Assembly: GCF_001427905.1 (NCBI RefSeq)
Contig: NZ_LMEF01000004.1
Coordinates: 39,811 to 103,810 of the forward strand
Origin: Flavobacterium sp. Root420
GTDB lineage: Bacteria; Bacteroidota; Bacteroidia; Flavobacteriales; Flavobacteriaceae
Length of the DNA stretch: 64,000 bases
Direction: 5' to 3'
In this document: piece after piece, positions 27,863 to 35,705 of the stretch
Numbering within the stretch: position 1 is the first letter of the stretch
Layout: every line of letters begins with the position of its first letter
Program-made: the position numbers and the translations under genes
The notes under the pieces: model-generated
Database searches by the model: none
Seen by the model: the letters and a program-made list of their open reading frames with translations, nothing else
Told to the model about the DNA's origin: nothing

Positions 27863-27998
27863 TTAGTTAACGTTTTGGTCTGCAGGTCAAAACAAATGTA
27901 CAAAACTAGTTCACTTAAAAAGTATGGAAAACCGTAAGACGGAGTTTATCCGGGAAGTATAAATAAAATCTTACTGTTCTACATACTTCACTTCCCAA
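27863..27998 (+). ncRNA. Structured intergenic element, copy A (hairpin with apparent pseudoknot)
   Basis: Upstream of the module-1 lipopeptide. The 5' part has GTTAACGTTTTGGTCTGCAG and AAAACTAGTTCA. Then comes an outer stem AGTATG/CATACT (27921-27926 with 27982-27987) and an inner stem GTAAGA/TCTTAC (27934-27939 with 27969-27974). The loop word GGGAAGT (27952-27958) is complementary to ACTTCCC (27990-27996) just 3' of the stem. The same elements occur at 42.0 and 42.4 kb, with stem bases changed on both sides. It could be a leader RNA, a small RNA, or a dyad for a DNA-binding regulator; I favour RNA because of the pseudoknot. Confidence 0.6.
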
Positions 27999-28108
27999 AC
28001 AAAAATTCAAAAACATTCCGCAGGGTGCGGTTTGAAAATCAGCACAAAAAAATTCGATTTCATTATCGAACAGGCTGATCTACGTCCAATTTTTAACAAC
28101 GAAGTAAG

Positions 28109-28297
28109 ATGAAAAAAGTTTATATATTAGCGTGTTTAGTTGCCAGTGGGGCATTCGTATCTTGTACAAATGATGAAGAAACATCAGATAACAAGTCTGC
28201 AACTGAAGTAAAAAAAGAAATTAGTCCTGCAACTCCATCCTATGCTGATGGTCCTGGAGATGATCCAATCATTATTCAGCCACCAAAAAAAGACTAA
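28109..28297 (+). CDS. Module 1 small lipopeptide with ADGPGD motif
   Basis: A 62-residue secreted peptide: MKK start, hydrophobic core and lipobox-like GAFVSC with the Cys at residue 19, then an acidic, Lys/Ser-rich linker, the motif ADGPGD near residue 47 and a Pro-rich tail. The paralogue at 42617 keeps the same layout with ADGPGD conserved although most other residues differ. It precedes a lipoprotein histidine kinase by 52 bases, so a secreted signal or co-sensor read by the kinase is an attractive guess. The conserved leader structure and attenuator-like hairpin point to special regulation. Not a family I can name. Confidence 0.75.
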   Translation: MKKVYILACLVASGAFVSCTNDEETSDNKSATEVKKEISPATPSYADGPGDDPIIIQPPKKD

Positions 28298-28332
28298 TTA
28301 AAAATCTTTAGTACATAATAAATAAGTAATTT

Positions 28333-28372
28333 CGGGGAAAGTAAATTAAATGTTACGATCCCCGATTTTTTG
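28333..28372 (+). promoter_or_regulatory. Hairpin enclosing the kinase start codon, module 1
   Basis: CGGGGA (28333-28338) pairs perfectly with TCCCCG (28359-28364), followed by ATTTTTTG. The kinase ATG (28350-28352) is in the loop. The same structure, with loop differences, is in module 2 (42836-42875). It could be an intrinsic terminator that lowers kinase expression relative to the peptide, or could block translation initiation. Confidence 0.65.
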
Positions 28373-30056
28373 TTTGCTTATCTTTTTCTTCCTTATTTCT
28401 TGTAAGGACAAAACTCCTATAAGCACTACTGTAAATCCAAATAAAAAAGAAGCCTCTCTTTTACAGGAAAAAGCAATAGCTCATTTCCAAAAAAGTAATT
28501 TTAATACTTCCTTTTATAATTTTAATAAATCAAAAATAGCTTTTGAGAAATTAAAAGACAGTAGTAATATCTCTTTTAACCTCATCCAGATGGCATATAT
28601 TCAGCAAATGAATGGGGATTATTATGGAAGCAAAGAAACATTGACAGAAGCTTTGCCTTATATCCGAAAAGACAAAAATTATCTTGCAGCTGTAAACAAT
28701 TTTTTTGGGATTGCTGATAAGGAACTTTCTATTTATGACGATGCAATTTACTATTACAGTGAAGCACTAAAAGGTGTAAAAGACGAATCATCGAAACAAG
28801 CTCCTTTAAATAATATTGCAGTCGTTTATATTCAGCAGAAAAAATATGACAAGGCAATAAAAATCTTAGAATCACTCCTAAATAAAAATTCATCACTTGC
28901 TAAACCACCAACAAAAAGAAAACTTAGAATTTTAGATAATCTTGGTTTCGCTTATTTTAAAAAAGGAATGAATGAAAAAGGACTCGCGTTAATGCTAGAA
29001 AGTCTTAATCTTAGAAATCAAACTGAGGATGTTTACGGAAGTATCGAAAGTTGTTTACATTTAGCCGAATACTATTCAAAAACCGATACTAAAAAATCAA
29101 ATCAGTATGCTCAATTGGCTTATCAAAATGCTACAAAACTCAATAGTATTGATGAACGATTAGAAGCTTTATCATTTTTAATGACAAACAATTCTATTCG
29201 CAATACAACATATGCTCAAAAATATGTTTTTTTGAATGACAGTATTATCAAAATCAGAAACAACTTCAAGAACAAATTTGCCAAGATTAAATATGATTCG
29301 AAAAAAGAGAAAGATGAGAATCAAAAACTTCGCTTGGAAAAAGCGGAGAACTTATTGGCTCTTAAAGATGCGGAAAAAGAAAAAATCATATTTATTGCCA
29401 CTTTCATTATACTTTTATTTTTGGGGGCGTACTTGAAAAAACACTTAGACAACAGAAATCGAATCGGAAAAATTAAAACAGCATACGATACCGAAACCAG
29501 AATTGCTAAAGATATTCACGATGAATTGGCAAATGACGTTTTTCATGCTATCACTTTTACCCAAACGCAACCTTTAACAAACGAAAACACGAAAGAAACT
29601 TTAATTCAAAAACTGGATCATATTTATACCCGCGTTCGTGGAATTTCGAAGGAAAACAATGATATTGATACCGGAGAAAATTTCTCAGCCAATTTAAAAG
29701 AAATGCTTTCTACTTATAATAGCAACACAACAAATGTGATTATTAATAGTATTGAAAAAATAAATTGGGACGCAATTGATGACATAAAAAAGATTGCTGT
29801 TTATAGGGTTTTGCAGGAATTAATGGTGAATATGAAAAAACATAGCGCTGCATCGAGAGTAGTGGTGAAATTTGACAGCAATCAAAAAATGATAATTATT
29901 GACTACGTAGATGATGGTCAAGGCAGTATAAAAAATAAAATTAACAAAAATGGCCTCCAAAATATGGAAAACCGTATTCTGGCTATAAAAGGATCTATTA
30001 TTTTTGACACTGAACCAAACAAAGGTTTTAAAGTAAAAATAACGCTGCCTAAATAA
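28350..30056 (+). CDS. Module 1 TPR-containing sensor histidine kinase, lipoprotein signal
   Basis: 568 residues. An N-terminal signal with lipobox-like LISC (Cys 18) is followed by a tetratricopeptide-rich extracytoplasmic region (about 35-300), a coiled coil, one membrane segment (346-363), a HisKA_3-type dimerisation domain with phospho-acceptor H390 (RIAKDIHDELAND) and a HATPase domain with N box ELMVNMKKHS and the GLQNMENRI G-box region. This is a NarX/DesK-like kinase. It lies 7 bases before a response regulator. Its paralogue at 42854 is nearly the same length, most alike around residues 298-332. A lipobox plus a second membrane segment is an odd combination: the signal may act as a plain anchor. 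Confidence 0.88.
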   Translation: MLRSPIFCLLIFFFLISCKDKTPISTTVNPNKKEASLLQEKAIAHFQKSNFNTSFYNFNKSKIAFEKLKDSSNISFNLIQMAYIQQMNGDYYGSKETLTEALPYIRKDKNYLAAVNNFFGIADKELSIYDDAIYYYSEALKGVKDESSKQAPLNNIAVVYIQQKKYDKAIKILESLLNKNSSLAKPPTKRKLRILDNLGFAYFKKGMNEKGLALMLESLNLRNQTEDVYGSIESCLHLAEYYSKTDTKKSNQYAQLAYQNATKLNSIDERLEALSFLMTNNSIRNTTYAQKYVFLNDSIIKIRNNFKNKFAKIKYDSKKEKDENQKLRLEKAENLLALKDAEKEKIIFIATFIILLFLGAYLKKHLDNRNRIGKIKTAYDTETRIAKDIHDELANDVFHAITFTQTQPLTNENTKETLIQKLDHIYTRVRGISKENNDIDTGENFSANLKEMLSTYNSNTTNVIINSIEKINWDAIDDIKKIAVYRVLQELMVNMKKHSAASRVVVKFDSNQKMIIIDYVDDGQGSIKNKINKNGLQNMENRILAIKGSIIFDTEPNKGFKVKITLPK

Positions 30057-30063
30057 AAGCCAT

Positions 30064-30732
30064 ATGTTTAAAAAAGTAATTATAGCCGAAGATTTCGATA
30101 GTATTAATTTAGGAATTGAACAAGTTTTAAAAGATCTTGGTATTGTAGATTTTCAACATTCAAAATATTGTGATGATGCTTTTCTAAAAATACGAAGAGC
30201 CATTCAGGACAATGAGCCATATGATTTATTGATTAGTGATTTGTCATTCAAGGCAGATTCTCGCAATTCAACAATTGCCAGCGGTGACGACTTAATACAA
30301 CAAGTTCGTGAACTGCAACCCAATATCAAAATCATAGCTTATTCTGTCGAAGATAAAAGTTATCGTATAAGATCTCTTTTTGAAAACCCGGAAATCGATG
30401 GTTATGTTTTAAAAGGCAGAAATAGTATCGAAGAACTTAAAAAAGCGATCCATATTATTTCAACCTCTGATCAAACCTTTATTTCGCCAGAAATTGCTTC
30501 TGCTTTACAAGATAAAAACAACTACGAAATAGATGATATTGATATTTTGATTTTGAAGCATTTATCACTTGGAACTCCGCAAGATGATATTATACAAATT
30601 CTAAAAGACTCCGGCATAAAACCCAAGAGTAAAAGTGCTATGGAAAAAAGACTTTCTAAATTAAAAGACTTTTTTAAAGCTAATAATACGGTTCATTTAG
30701 TTTCTATTACTAAAGATATGGGGATTATTTAG
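30064..30732 (+). CDS. Module 1 response regulator, NarL-like
   Basis: 222 residues: receiver domain (about 1-125) with D59 in LLISDLSF as phospho-acceptor, acidic pocket IIAEDFD near residue 9, and Lys in YVLKGRN (about 118-122). The C-terminal ~80 residues look like a LuxR/NarL-type helix-turn-helix in degenerate form (IDILILKHLSLGTPQDDI then KSAMEKRLSKLKDFF). It follows the kinase after 7 bases and ends at a terminator. It has no paralogue beside module 2, so it may serve both kinases. Likely DNA targets are the phased arrays or dyads in the module intergenic regions (inference). Confidence 0.88.
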   Translation: MFKKVIIAEDFDSINLGIEQVLKDLGIVDFQHSKYCDDAFLKIRRAIQDNEPYDLLISDLSFKADSRNSTIASGDDLIQQVRELQPNIKIIAYSVEDKSYRIRSLFENPEIDGYVLKGRNSIEELKKAIHIISTSDQTFISPEIASALQDKNNYEIDDIDILILKHLSLGTPQDDIIQILKDSGIKPKSKSAMEKRLSKLKDFFKANNTVHLVSITKDMGII

Positions 30733-30754
30733 ATCTCATTCCTATATAATTTTC

Positions 30755-30780
30755 AAAGCTCCTTCGGGGGCTTTTTTTAT
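30755..30780 (+). terminator. Terminator after the module-1 response regulator
   Basis: AAAGCTCC-TTCG-GGGGGCTTT with a UUCG-type tetraloop and T-run to 30778. Confidence 0.85.
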
Positions 30781-30889
30781 TTCTGAAAACTAAATTTCAC
30801 GATTATGGATTTCCGTAAAATACTGATTTCAAATAGGTTTAAGTTTGAATTATAAATTAATTTAAACATTCATTTAAACCAAAAAAATC

Positions 30890-31123
30890 ATGGAATATAA
30901 AGTAGTACCATTTGTCGCCACAATTGATCCAATTAAAGGAACTTCTGAACATGTTGCCGAACAACTTGAAAGTATGATAAAACATTTTACTAATCAAGGT
31001 TGGGAATATGTTCGTTTAGAAGGCGTATCAACATTTGTTCATCCAGAAACTGGTTGTTTTGGCCTGGGAGCTAAACCTGGTTATACAACAACTAGACAAA
31101 TGGTTGTTTTTCAAAAAAGATGA
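30890..31123 (+). CDS. DUF4177-like small protein
   Basis: 77 residues, no signal or membrane segment. The MEYKVVPF start, the GWEYVRLEGV core and the GCFGLGA motif fit small DUF4177-type proteins, whose function is unknown. It heads a run of eight same-strand genes through 34773 with mostly overlapping or 2-12-base gaps (the next gene overlaps its stop by 4 bases), so it is probably the first gene of an operon. Confidence 0.7.
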   Translation: MEYKVVPFVATIDPIKGTSEHVAEQLESMIKHFTNQGWEYVRLEGVSTFVHPETGCFGLGAKPGYTTTRQMVVFQKR

Positions 31124-31401
31124 AACATCTAATACTCTTTGCTATTAAAATGTATTGGAATTGCATTCCCTCAGCTAAAAGAAAAAAATGCATTTTTAAA
31201 AAATCCTGTTCCAATTATGTATTTGAAGTAACTCAAAAAGAAGGGTTCATCAGTGGATTGAAAGCTCTTCGTTTTCGATATCAAAATTGCAGAGGAAACT
31301 TTCAAATTTTCAAAAATCCAATAGATAACAAAATACTAATGATTCTTCCTTCTCAAATAATAATTGAGAGGGAAGAAATTGCTGAAAGATTAATCAATTA
31401 A
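31120..31401 (+). CDS. YidD-like (haemolytic-domain) protein
   Basis: 93 residues. The KKCIFKKSCSNYVFEVTQKE and following GLKALRFRYQNCRG stretches match the YidD pattern (C-x-F-x-x-x-C-S-x-Y ... G ... R-x-x-x-C). Classical YidD helps insert inner-membrane proteins and ends in a CHPW-like motif; here this is CRGN, so it is a divergent member, perhaps specialised for the multi-spanning protein encoded at 32598. It overlaps the upstream stop by 4 bases. Confidence 0.65.
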   Translation: MKHLILFAIKMYWNCIPSAKRKKCIFKKSCSNYVFEVTQKEGFISGLKALRFRYQNCRGNFQIFKNPIDNKILMILPSQIIIEREEIAERLIN

Positions 31402-31411
31402 AATCAAAATC

Positions 31412-31618
31412 ATGAAAAATTATTATGTAAACAAAAACGCGCAATCAAATGGAGATCATGAAGTTCATACAGATGATTGCAAATATTTGCCAATTGCAGC
31501 AAATAGAAAATCCTTAGGAGAATTTTCAAACTGTAAACCTGCAGTAACAGAAGCAAAGAAAACCTATTCACAATCGAATGGCTGCAAAACTTGTTGTGAG
31601 GATTGCCATACAAGCTAA
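31412..31618 (+). CDS. Small Cys-rich protein
   Basis: 68 residues: YYVNKNAQSNGDHEVHTDDC, ANRKSLGEF, and a C-terminal CKTCCEDCHTS. Four Cys sit in the last 11 residues and two more before them (six in total), with a His, so metal binding is possible. I have seen similar small proteins in many bacteria without known function. It lies in the middle of the small-gene operon. Confidence 0.6.
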   Translation: MKNYYVNKNAQSNGDHEVHTDDCKYLPIAANRKSLGEFSNCKPAVTEAKKTYSQSNGCKTCCEDCHTS

Positions 31619-31623
31619 AAATC

Positions 31624-31854
31624 ATGGGCTTTCGATTTCAAAAAAGAATCAGACTTGGAGGAGGACTCGGATTAAATATTAGTAAATCCGGAATTTCTCC
31701 AAGCTTAAGAACAAAAATGGGAACATTTAGCAAAAACGGTTATTCTGTAAAAATAGGTATATCAGGAATGAGATACCAAAATAGCGGCTGTATCGTATTA
31801 TTTGCATTTACAGGAATCATAACATTTTTAATTTTCACACTAAAACATTTATAA
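31624..31854 (+). CDS. DUF4236-like small membrane protein
   Basis: 76 residues from the ATG at 31624 (an upstream in-frame ATG at 31603 would overlap the previous gene). MGFRFQKRIRLGGGLGLNIS followed by KSGISPSL matches the start of DUF4236 proteins. A C-terminal membrane segment (about residues 56-72) ends the protein. Function is unknown. It is separated from the previous stop by 5 bases and from the next start by 2. Confidence 0.65.
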   Translation: MGFRFQKRIRLGGGLGLNISKSGISPSLRTKMGTFSKNGYSVKIGISGMRYQNSGCIVLFAFTGIITFLIFTLKHL

Positions 31855-31856
31855 TC

Positions 31857-32186
31857 ATGGGATATAGAAAAGGATATTATAAAAAAGACGGAACTTATGT
31901 TCAAGGACATTTCGCTAATACACGATCAAGATCTTATACGAAGAAAAATAGCGGATGCATACTTATTTTTTTGCTATCAGTATTAATAGGCTCTGTAATT
32001 TCTTGTTCGGAATCTTCAGAGACATCAGATGTAACAAGCAATACTCCAAGTTCAAATTGTCCAACCAAAACTTGCAGTGATTTTTCATCTCAATCTGCAG
32101 CACAATCTGCCTATAACAGCAATAAAACCTGTTATAAAAACTTAGATTCTGATGGCGATGGAACAGCATGCGAAAATTTAAAATAA
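31857..32186 (+). CDS. Membrane-anchored protein with C-terminal excalibur-like Ca-binding motif
   Basis: 109 residues: basic N terminus, one membrane segment (about 34-51), Ser/Thr-rich linker, then a C-terminal NLDSDGDGTACEN motif (about 95-107) with a conserved preceding Cys (KTCYKN). That arrangement is the excalibur domain, a small extracellular EF-hand-like unit. Likely periplasm- or surface-facing. Confidence 0.7.
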   Translation: MGYRKGYYKKDGTYVQGHFANTRSRSYTKKNSGCILIFLLSVLIGSVISCSESSETSDVTSNTPSSNCPTKTCSDFSSQSAAQSAYNSNKTCYKNLDSDGDGTACENLK

Positions 32187-32198
32187 AAAAATCAAACA

Positions 32199-32594
32199 AT
32201 GATAACACTAGAACTAAAAAGTCATTTTCTAAGATTATATCAAATGGCATTATCAGATGATCGATTTGATGTATTAGAATTGCAAATGATGTATCATTTT
32301 GCCGACGAAAGAGGAATTCCGAGAGAAGAATTGGATAAACTTTTCCTAAATCCAATTAATACGGAGTTTATTGTTCCTGAAGATTTGAATACCCGTATTG
32401 AATATTTATATGATTTTACAAGAATCATTTGGGCCGACGAAAAAATTACTGATGACGAATTAAATATGCTCAAAAAATATTGCAGGAAATTTAATTTTTT
32501 GGATGAAAACATTAATGAACTTTCTTCCTACCTCATTGATTGTGTTCAGAAAAATATACAGAAGGAAGAAATTATTAGTCAATTAAATTCTTAA
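32199..32594 (+). CDS. TerB-like helical protein
   Basis: 131 residues, all-helical, acidic. The LYQMALSDDRFDVLELQMMY and WADEKITDDELNMLKKYC repeats resemble the paired D-rich turns of TerB/TerB-like proteins. This is a pattern-level match; the family is known from tellurite-resistance-type membrane stress systems. It is 3 bases before a multi-spanning coiled-coil protein. Confidence 0.55.
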   Translation: MITLELKSHFLRLYQMALSDDRFDVLELQMMYHFADERGIPREELDKLFLNPINTEFIVPEDLNTRIEYLYDFTRIIWADEKITDDELNMLKKYCRKFNFLDENINELSSYLIDCVQKNIQKEEIISQLNS

Positions 32595-32597
32595 GTT

Positions 32598-33866
32598 ATG
32601 AAATCACTTACACAACTATTCAGTATAAAAAAAGCTGACGATTCTTCTGTCAAAACTTTTGATGACAATGAAGAAGACAGAGAACAAATAAGAATAACCT
32701 ATTATCAAAGCGGATTTGCAGCTTCAGTAAAAGCAACCGGAAAACCTATTGTTTTAAAAGCATGTCTGCAAAATCTCTATATGAGTTTTGAAGATCAATG
32801 CCGAAAACAAAAATTAGAACAGGACAGGTTAAAACAGCCTTACCGAGAAGAACAGGAAAAAAACAGAACTGAGCTTAAAAAATCTGAAGCCGCAATAGGA
32901 ATTTTTGAAAAGAAAGAACAGGATATTAATGATGAAATTGATCAAATAAAGAGCGATATTATCGAAGTAAAACGAAATCCTGATAAATACGGAATCGAAG
33001 ATGGTAAAGGCTTAAAAGCCCAATTCTATATCGGGTTATTTCTATTATTACCGATAACACTTTATTTACTAGTATTTTATATTTCAGCATCTTATTCTGC
33101 TTTTTTCAAAGAGTTTGCCAATGATAGTTTAACAGCTGCCATTTTTGATGCAAATGCCTTGACAAATTCTTTTAAAGCAAGCTGGCTCGAAGGCGTTTTG
33201 GTAATTACGATTCCGTTTGTATTTATGGGATTAGGCTATGTAATTCATATGGTCCAAAAAGAAAAAGGTATTAAAAACATCTTTAGAATGATTGGCCTAT
33301 TTATAACAACATTTTTATTTGATGCTCTTTTGGCTTATCAAATTGAAAAAAAGATATATGAGTTTAACAAAACAACAGATTCTTCTCCTTACAACTTAAA
33401 TATTGCATTAGGTGAAGCTGAATTTTGGATGATTATATTCGCAGGATTTGTAGTTTATATTATTTGGGGACTTGTTTTCGATTTTGTAATGAAAGAATTT
33501 GAAAACATTGATAAAATCAGGGCTTTTATCAGAGGTAAAAAAGAAAAACAAATCGATTTAGATAAATTGAAAGTTGATATTATTGCAAAAATCAATGATT
33601 TTAAACAACAAGTTATAACACTCAACGGAAAAAATTCAGAATTGCAATCTAAAATTGATGGCTTTGTTTTTCCAGTAAAAGAATATCTTCATTACCATCA
33701 TCAGTATAAAGAAGGCTGGTTTCAGGCCATTAATACTGAAATAGCTTTACCGCACAAAGAAAAAGTAGAACTGTTGGAAGGTTGCGAAAACTTGTCTGAA
33801 GAGCATCTTGGAAAACTGAATTTAGTCGACCCTGACTTTCAACATTTAGTATATTCTAAAAACTAG
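32598..33866 (+). CDS. Coiled-coil multi-spanning membrane protein, unknown
   Basis: I do not recognise the family. The 422 residues have a cytoplasmic-type N-terminal part with coiled coil (about 66-125), four membrane segments (about 142-164, 197-218, 230-248, 276-298), a second coiled coil (about 305-355) and a ~65-residue His-containing tail. This layout looks like a structural or sensory membrane scaffold. It is flanked by a TerB-like and a vWA-like gene, which argues for a shared membrane complex (inference). Confidence 0.6.
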   Translation: MKSLTQLFSIKKADDSSVKTFDDNEEDREQIRITYYQSGFAASVKATGKPIVLKACLQNLYMSFEDQCRKQKLEQDRLKQPYREEQEKNRTELKKSEAAIGIFEKKEQDINDEIDQIKSDIIEVKRNPDKYGIEDGKGLKAQFYIGLFLLLPITLYLLVFYISASYSAFFKEFANDSLTAAIFDANALTNSFKASWLEGVLVITIPFVFMGLGYVIHMVQKEKGIKNIFRMIGLFITTFLFDALLAYQIEKKIYEFNKTTDSSPYNLNIALGEAEFWMIIFAGFVVYIIWGLVFDFVMKEFENIDKIRAFIRGKKEKQIDLDKLKVDIIAKINDFKQQVITLNGKNSELQSKIDGFVFPVKEYLHYHHQYKEGWFQAINTEIALPHKEKVELLEGCENLSEEHLGKLNLVDPDFQHLVYSKN

Positions 33867-33870
33867 TATT

Positions 33871-34773
33871 ATGAAAAACATTTCCAAAACAATCGTGATG
33901 ACAGCATTATTAGTTTCTGTTTTTTCATGTAAGCAAGATTCAGATAAAGAAGAAAAGGAAATCCCGACTAAAACGTCTGTAATAGAAAATTATAATATCA
34001 GCTTACTTTTAGATTTATCAGACAGAATTAGTATTGATAAAAACCCTAACCCAACAATGCAATATTATCAAAGGGATTTGGGCTATATAAAATCGGTTTC
34101 TGAAGCATTTACACAACATCTAAAATCAAAAAGGATCAGACAAATTGACGATAGAATGCAACTGTTTTTTAATCCTGAACCTCTTGATCCGGAGATTAAC
34201 ACAATAGCCAGGAATTTGAGAATCACTATTGATAAAAATAATGCTTCAAAAGATTTATTAAATTCTATCAATGCTAGTTATGCAACGAAGACATCCAAAA
34301 TATATGAATCGGCATTAAAGGACAATAAATATATTGGTTCTGACATCTGGAGTTTTTTTGATAATAAAGTAAAAGATCAATGTATTGAAAATAAATACAG
34401 AAACATTCTTATCATACTAACTGACGGTTATATGTTTTATGAAAGCACTGTGATAAAAGAAAAAAATCGCACAACGTTCATTACTCCGGAACTAATCCGA
34501 AAGAATGGTTTGAATACTCAGGACTGGGAACAGAAAATAAAAGATCAGGATTTTGGATTCATTAAAATAAATACTGATTTATCAAATCTTGAGGTTTTAG
34601 TTTTAGGAATAAATCCGAGTAAAATCAATCCATACGAAGAAAAAGTAATTAAAGCCTACTGGACTAAATGGTTTACAGAAATGAACATAAAACATTTTGA
34701 GATTAAAAATGCTGACCTGCCTTGTAATATGGAAAAAATTATCGAGGATTTTATATTAACGAAAGCAGAGTAA
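33871..34773 (+). CDS. vWA-like lipoprotein
   Basis: 300 residues, lipobox VFSC (Cys 20). LLLDLSDRIS at residues 45-54 resembles the metal-site motif DxSxS of von Willebrand A domains (here D48, S50, S54), and NILIILTDGYMF further on matches the vWA ILTDG strand. The protein is thus a likely secreted vWA-type adhesion or binding module, with a slightly altered metal site. Only 4 bases follow the upstream stop. Confidence 0.6.
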   Translation: MKNISKTIVMTALLVSVFSCKQDSDKEEKEIPTKTSVIENYNISLLLDLSDRISIDKNPNPTMQYYQRDLGYIKSVSEAFTQHLKSKRIRQIDDRMQLFFNPEPLDPEINTIARNLRITIDKNNASKDLLNSINASYATKTSKIYESALKDNKYIGSDIWSFFDNKVKDQCIENKYRNILIILTDGYMFYESTVIKEKNRTTFITPELIRKNGLNTQDWEQKIKDQDFGFIKINTDLSNLEVLVLGINPSKINPYEEKVIKAYWTKWFTEMNIKHFEIKNADLPCNMEKIIEDFILTKAE

Positions 34774-34854
34774 ATAATCCCGTATAACTACGCATTTATA
34801 AATTACCAGTTCCAATTACTTTTATCAGGCATAAAATAACTTTACACAACGCCT

Positions 34855-35265
34855 ATGCTAAAAAACTACTTACTCACATTTTTCCTATTAGCAATAGTTT
34901 CCTGCGAAAAAGCAGCTGCACCACCTCCTCAAAAAATAAACACATTTTATAAGGAGGTGATTACTGCTGACGACCGCAAAACTATTACACCAGAAGAAGC
35001 CAAAACTTACCATGTAGACAATATTTATCAATACAAATACAGAACAGGGAATTCTGGACATTATGAATATAATTATGATGTAAAAGGAATAAACTGCACT
35101 AATGATTCTGTTTTCGGAAACATAAATGTTTCAGGAAAATATGGTGCCGGAATATTGAAAAATGATTCCATTGCAGATCTTGAAATTAATACCGAGTGGA
35201 TCGCTTTTGGAAAATTAAAAGCAACTGATAAAAAAGGAAATGAATATCAATTAATTGTCAAATAA
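34855..35265 (+). CDS. Small lipoprotein, unknown
   Basis: 136 residues, signal with lipobox-like AIVSC (Cys 17). The mature part is beta-rich with YQYKYRTGNSGHYEYNYD and a VSGKYGAGILKNDS stretch, ending in LIVK. I recognise no family. It follows the operon above by 81 bases and may be the start of a separate unit with the next gene. Confidence 0.6.
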   Translation: MLKNYLLTFFLLAIVSCEKAAAPPPQKINTFYKEVITADDRKTITPEEAKTYHVDNIYQYKYRTGNSGHYEYNYDVKGINCTNDSVFGNINVSGKYGAGILKNDSIADLEINTEWIAFGKLKATDKKGNEYQLIVK

Positions 35266-35279
35266 ATAAAGCTCCCCAA

Positions 35280-35489
35280 ATGAAATATAGCCTACTCTTT
35301 TTATTTATTTTCCTGACCTCTTTTCACCCTGTTGAGACCAAAGTGTATATCTGCGGTCCAACGGGTGCAAAAAAATACCATTATAACGAAAACTGTCGTG
35401 GACTCACCGCGTGCCGTCACGTTTTGACCAAAGTATCGCTTTCGCAGGCGCAAGGCTACGGATTAACACTCTGCGGTTGGGAAGACTGA
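35280..35489 (+). CDS. Small secreted Cys-containing protein
   Basis: 69 residues with a signal peptide (about 1-18). The mature part begins KVYICGPTGAKKYHYNENC and contains RGLTACRHVLTKVSL and a terminal TLCGWED. Four Cys suggest disulphides or metal binding. I have the impression of a widespread small flavobacterial family without assigned function. It has no homologue in the window. Confidence 0.6.
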   Translation: MKYSLLFLFIFLTSFHPVETKVYICGPTGAKKYHYNENCRGLTACRHVLTKVSLSQAQGYGLTLCGWED

Positions 35490-35705
35490 TATCTTTTTTA
35501 GTCCCTATTTAATTCTCTTAACGTTTTAATAATCTTAGCATTACACTCAATTCACATTAGTTTTATTAATTTGAATAAAACTAAATGTCATGAAATTCTT
35601 TAATCTAAATTTTTTGGTTTCATTCAAAGAATGGCTTTTTCTAAGAGCTATGTATTCTACTTTCCTTCATTAATAAATCAACATTTAAAAGGAAAGTACT
35701 ACTGA

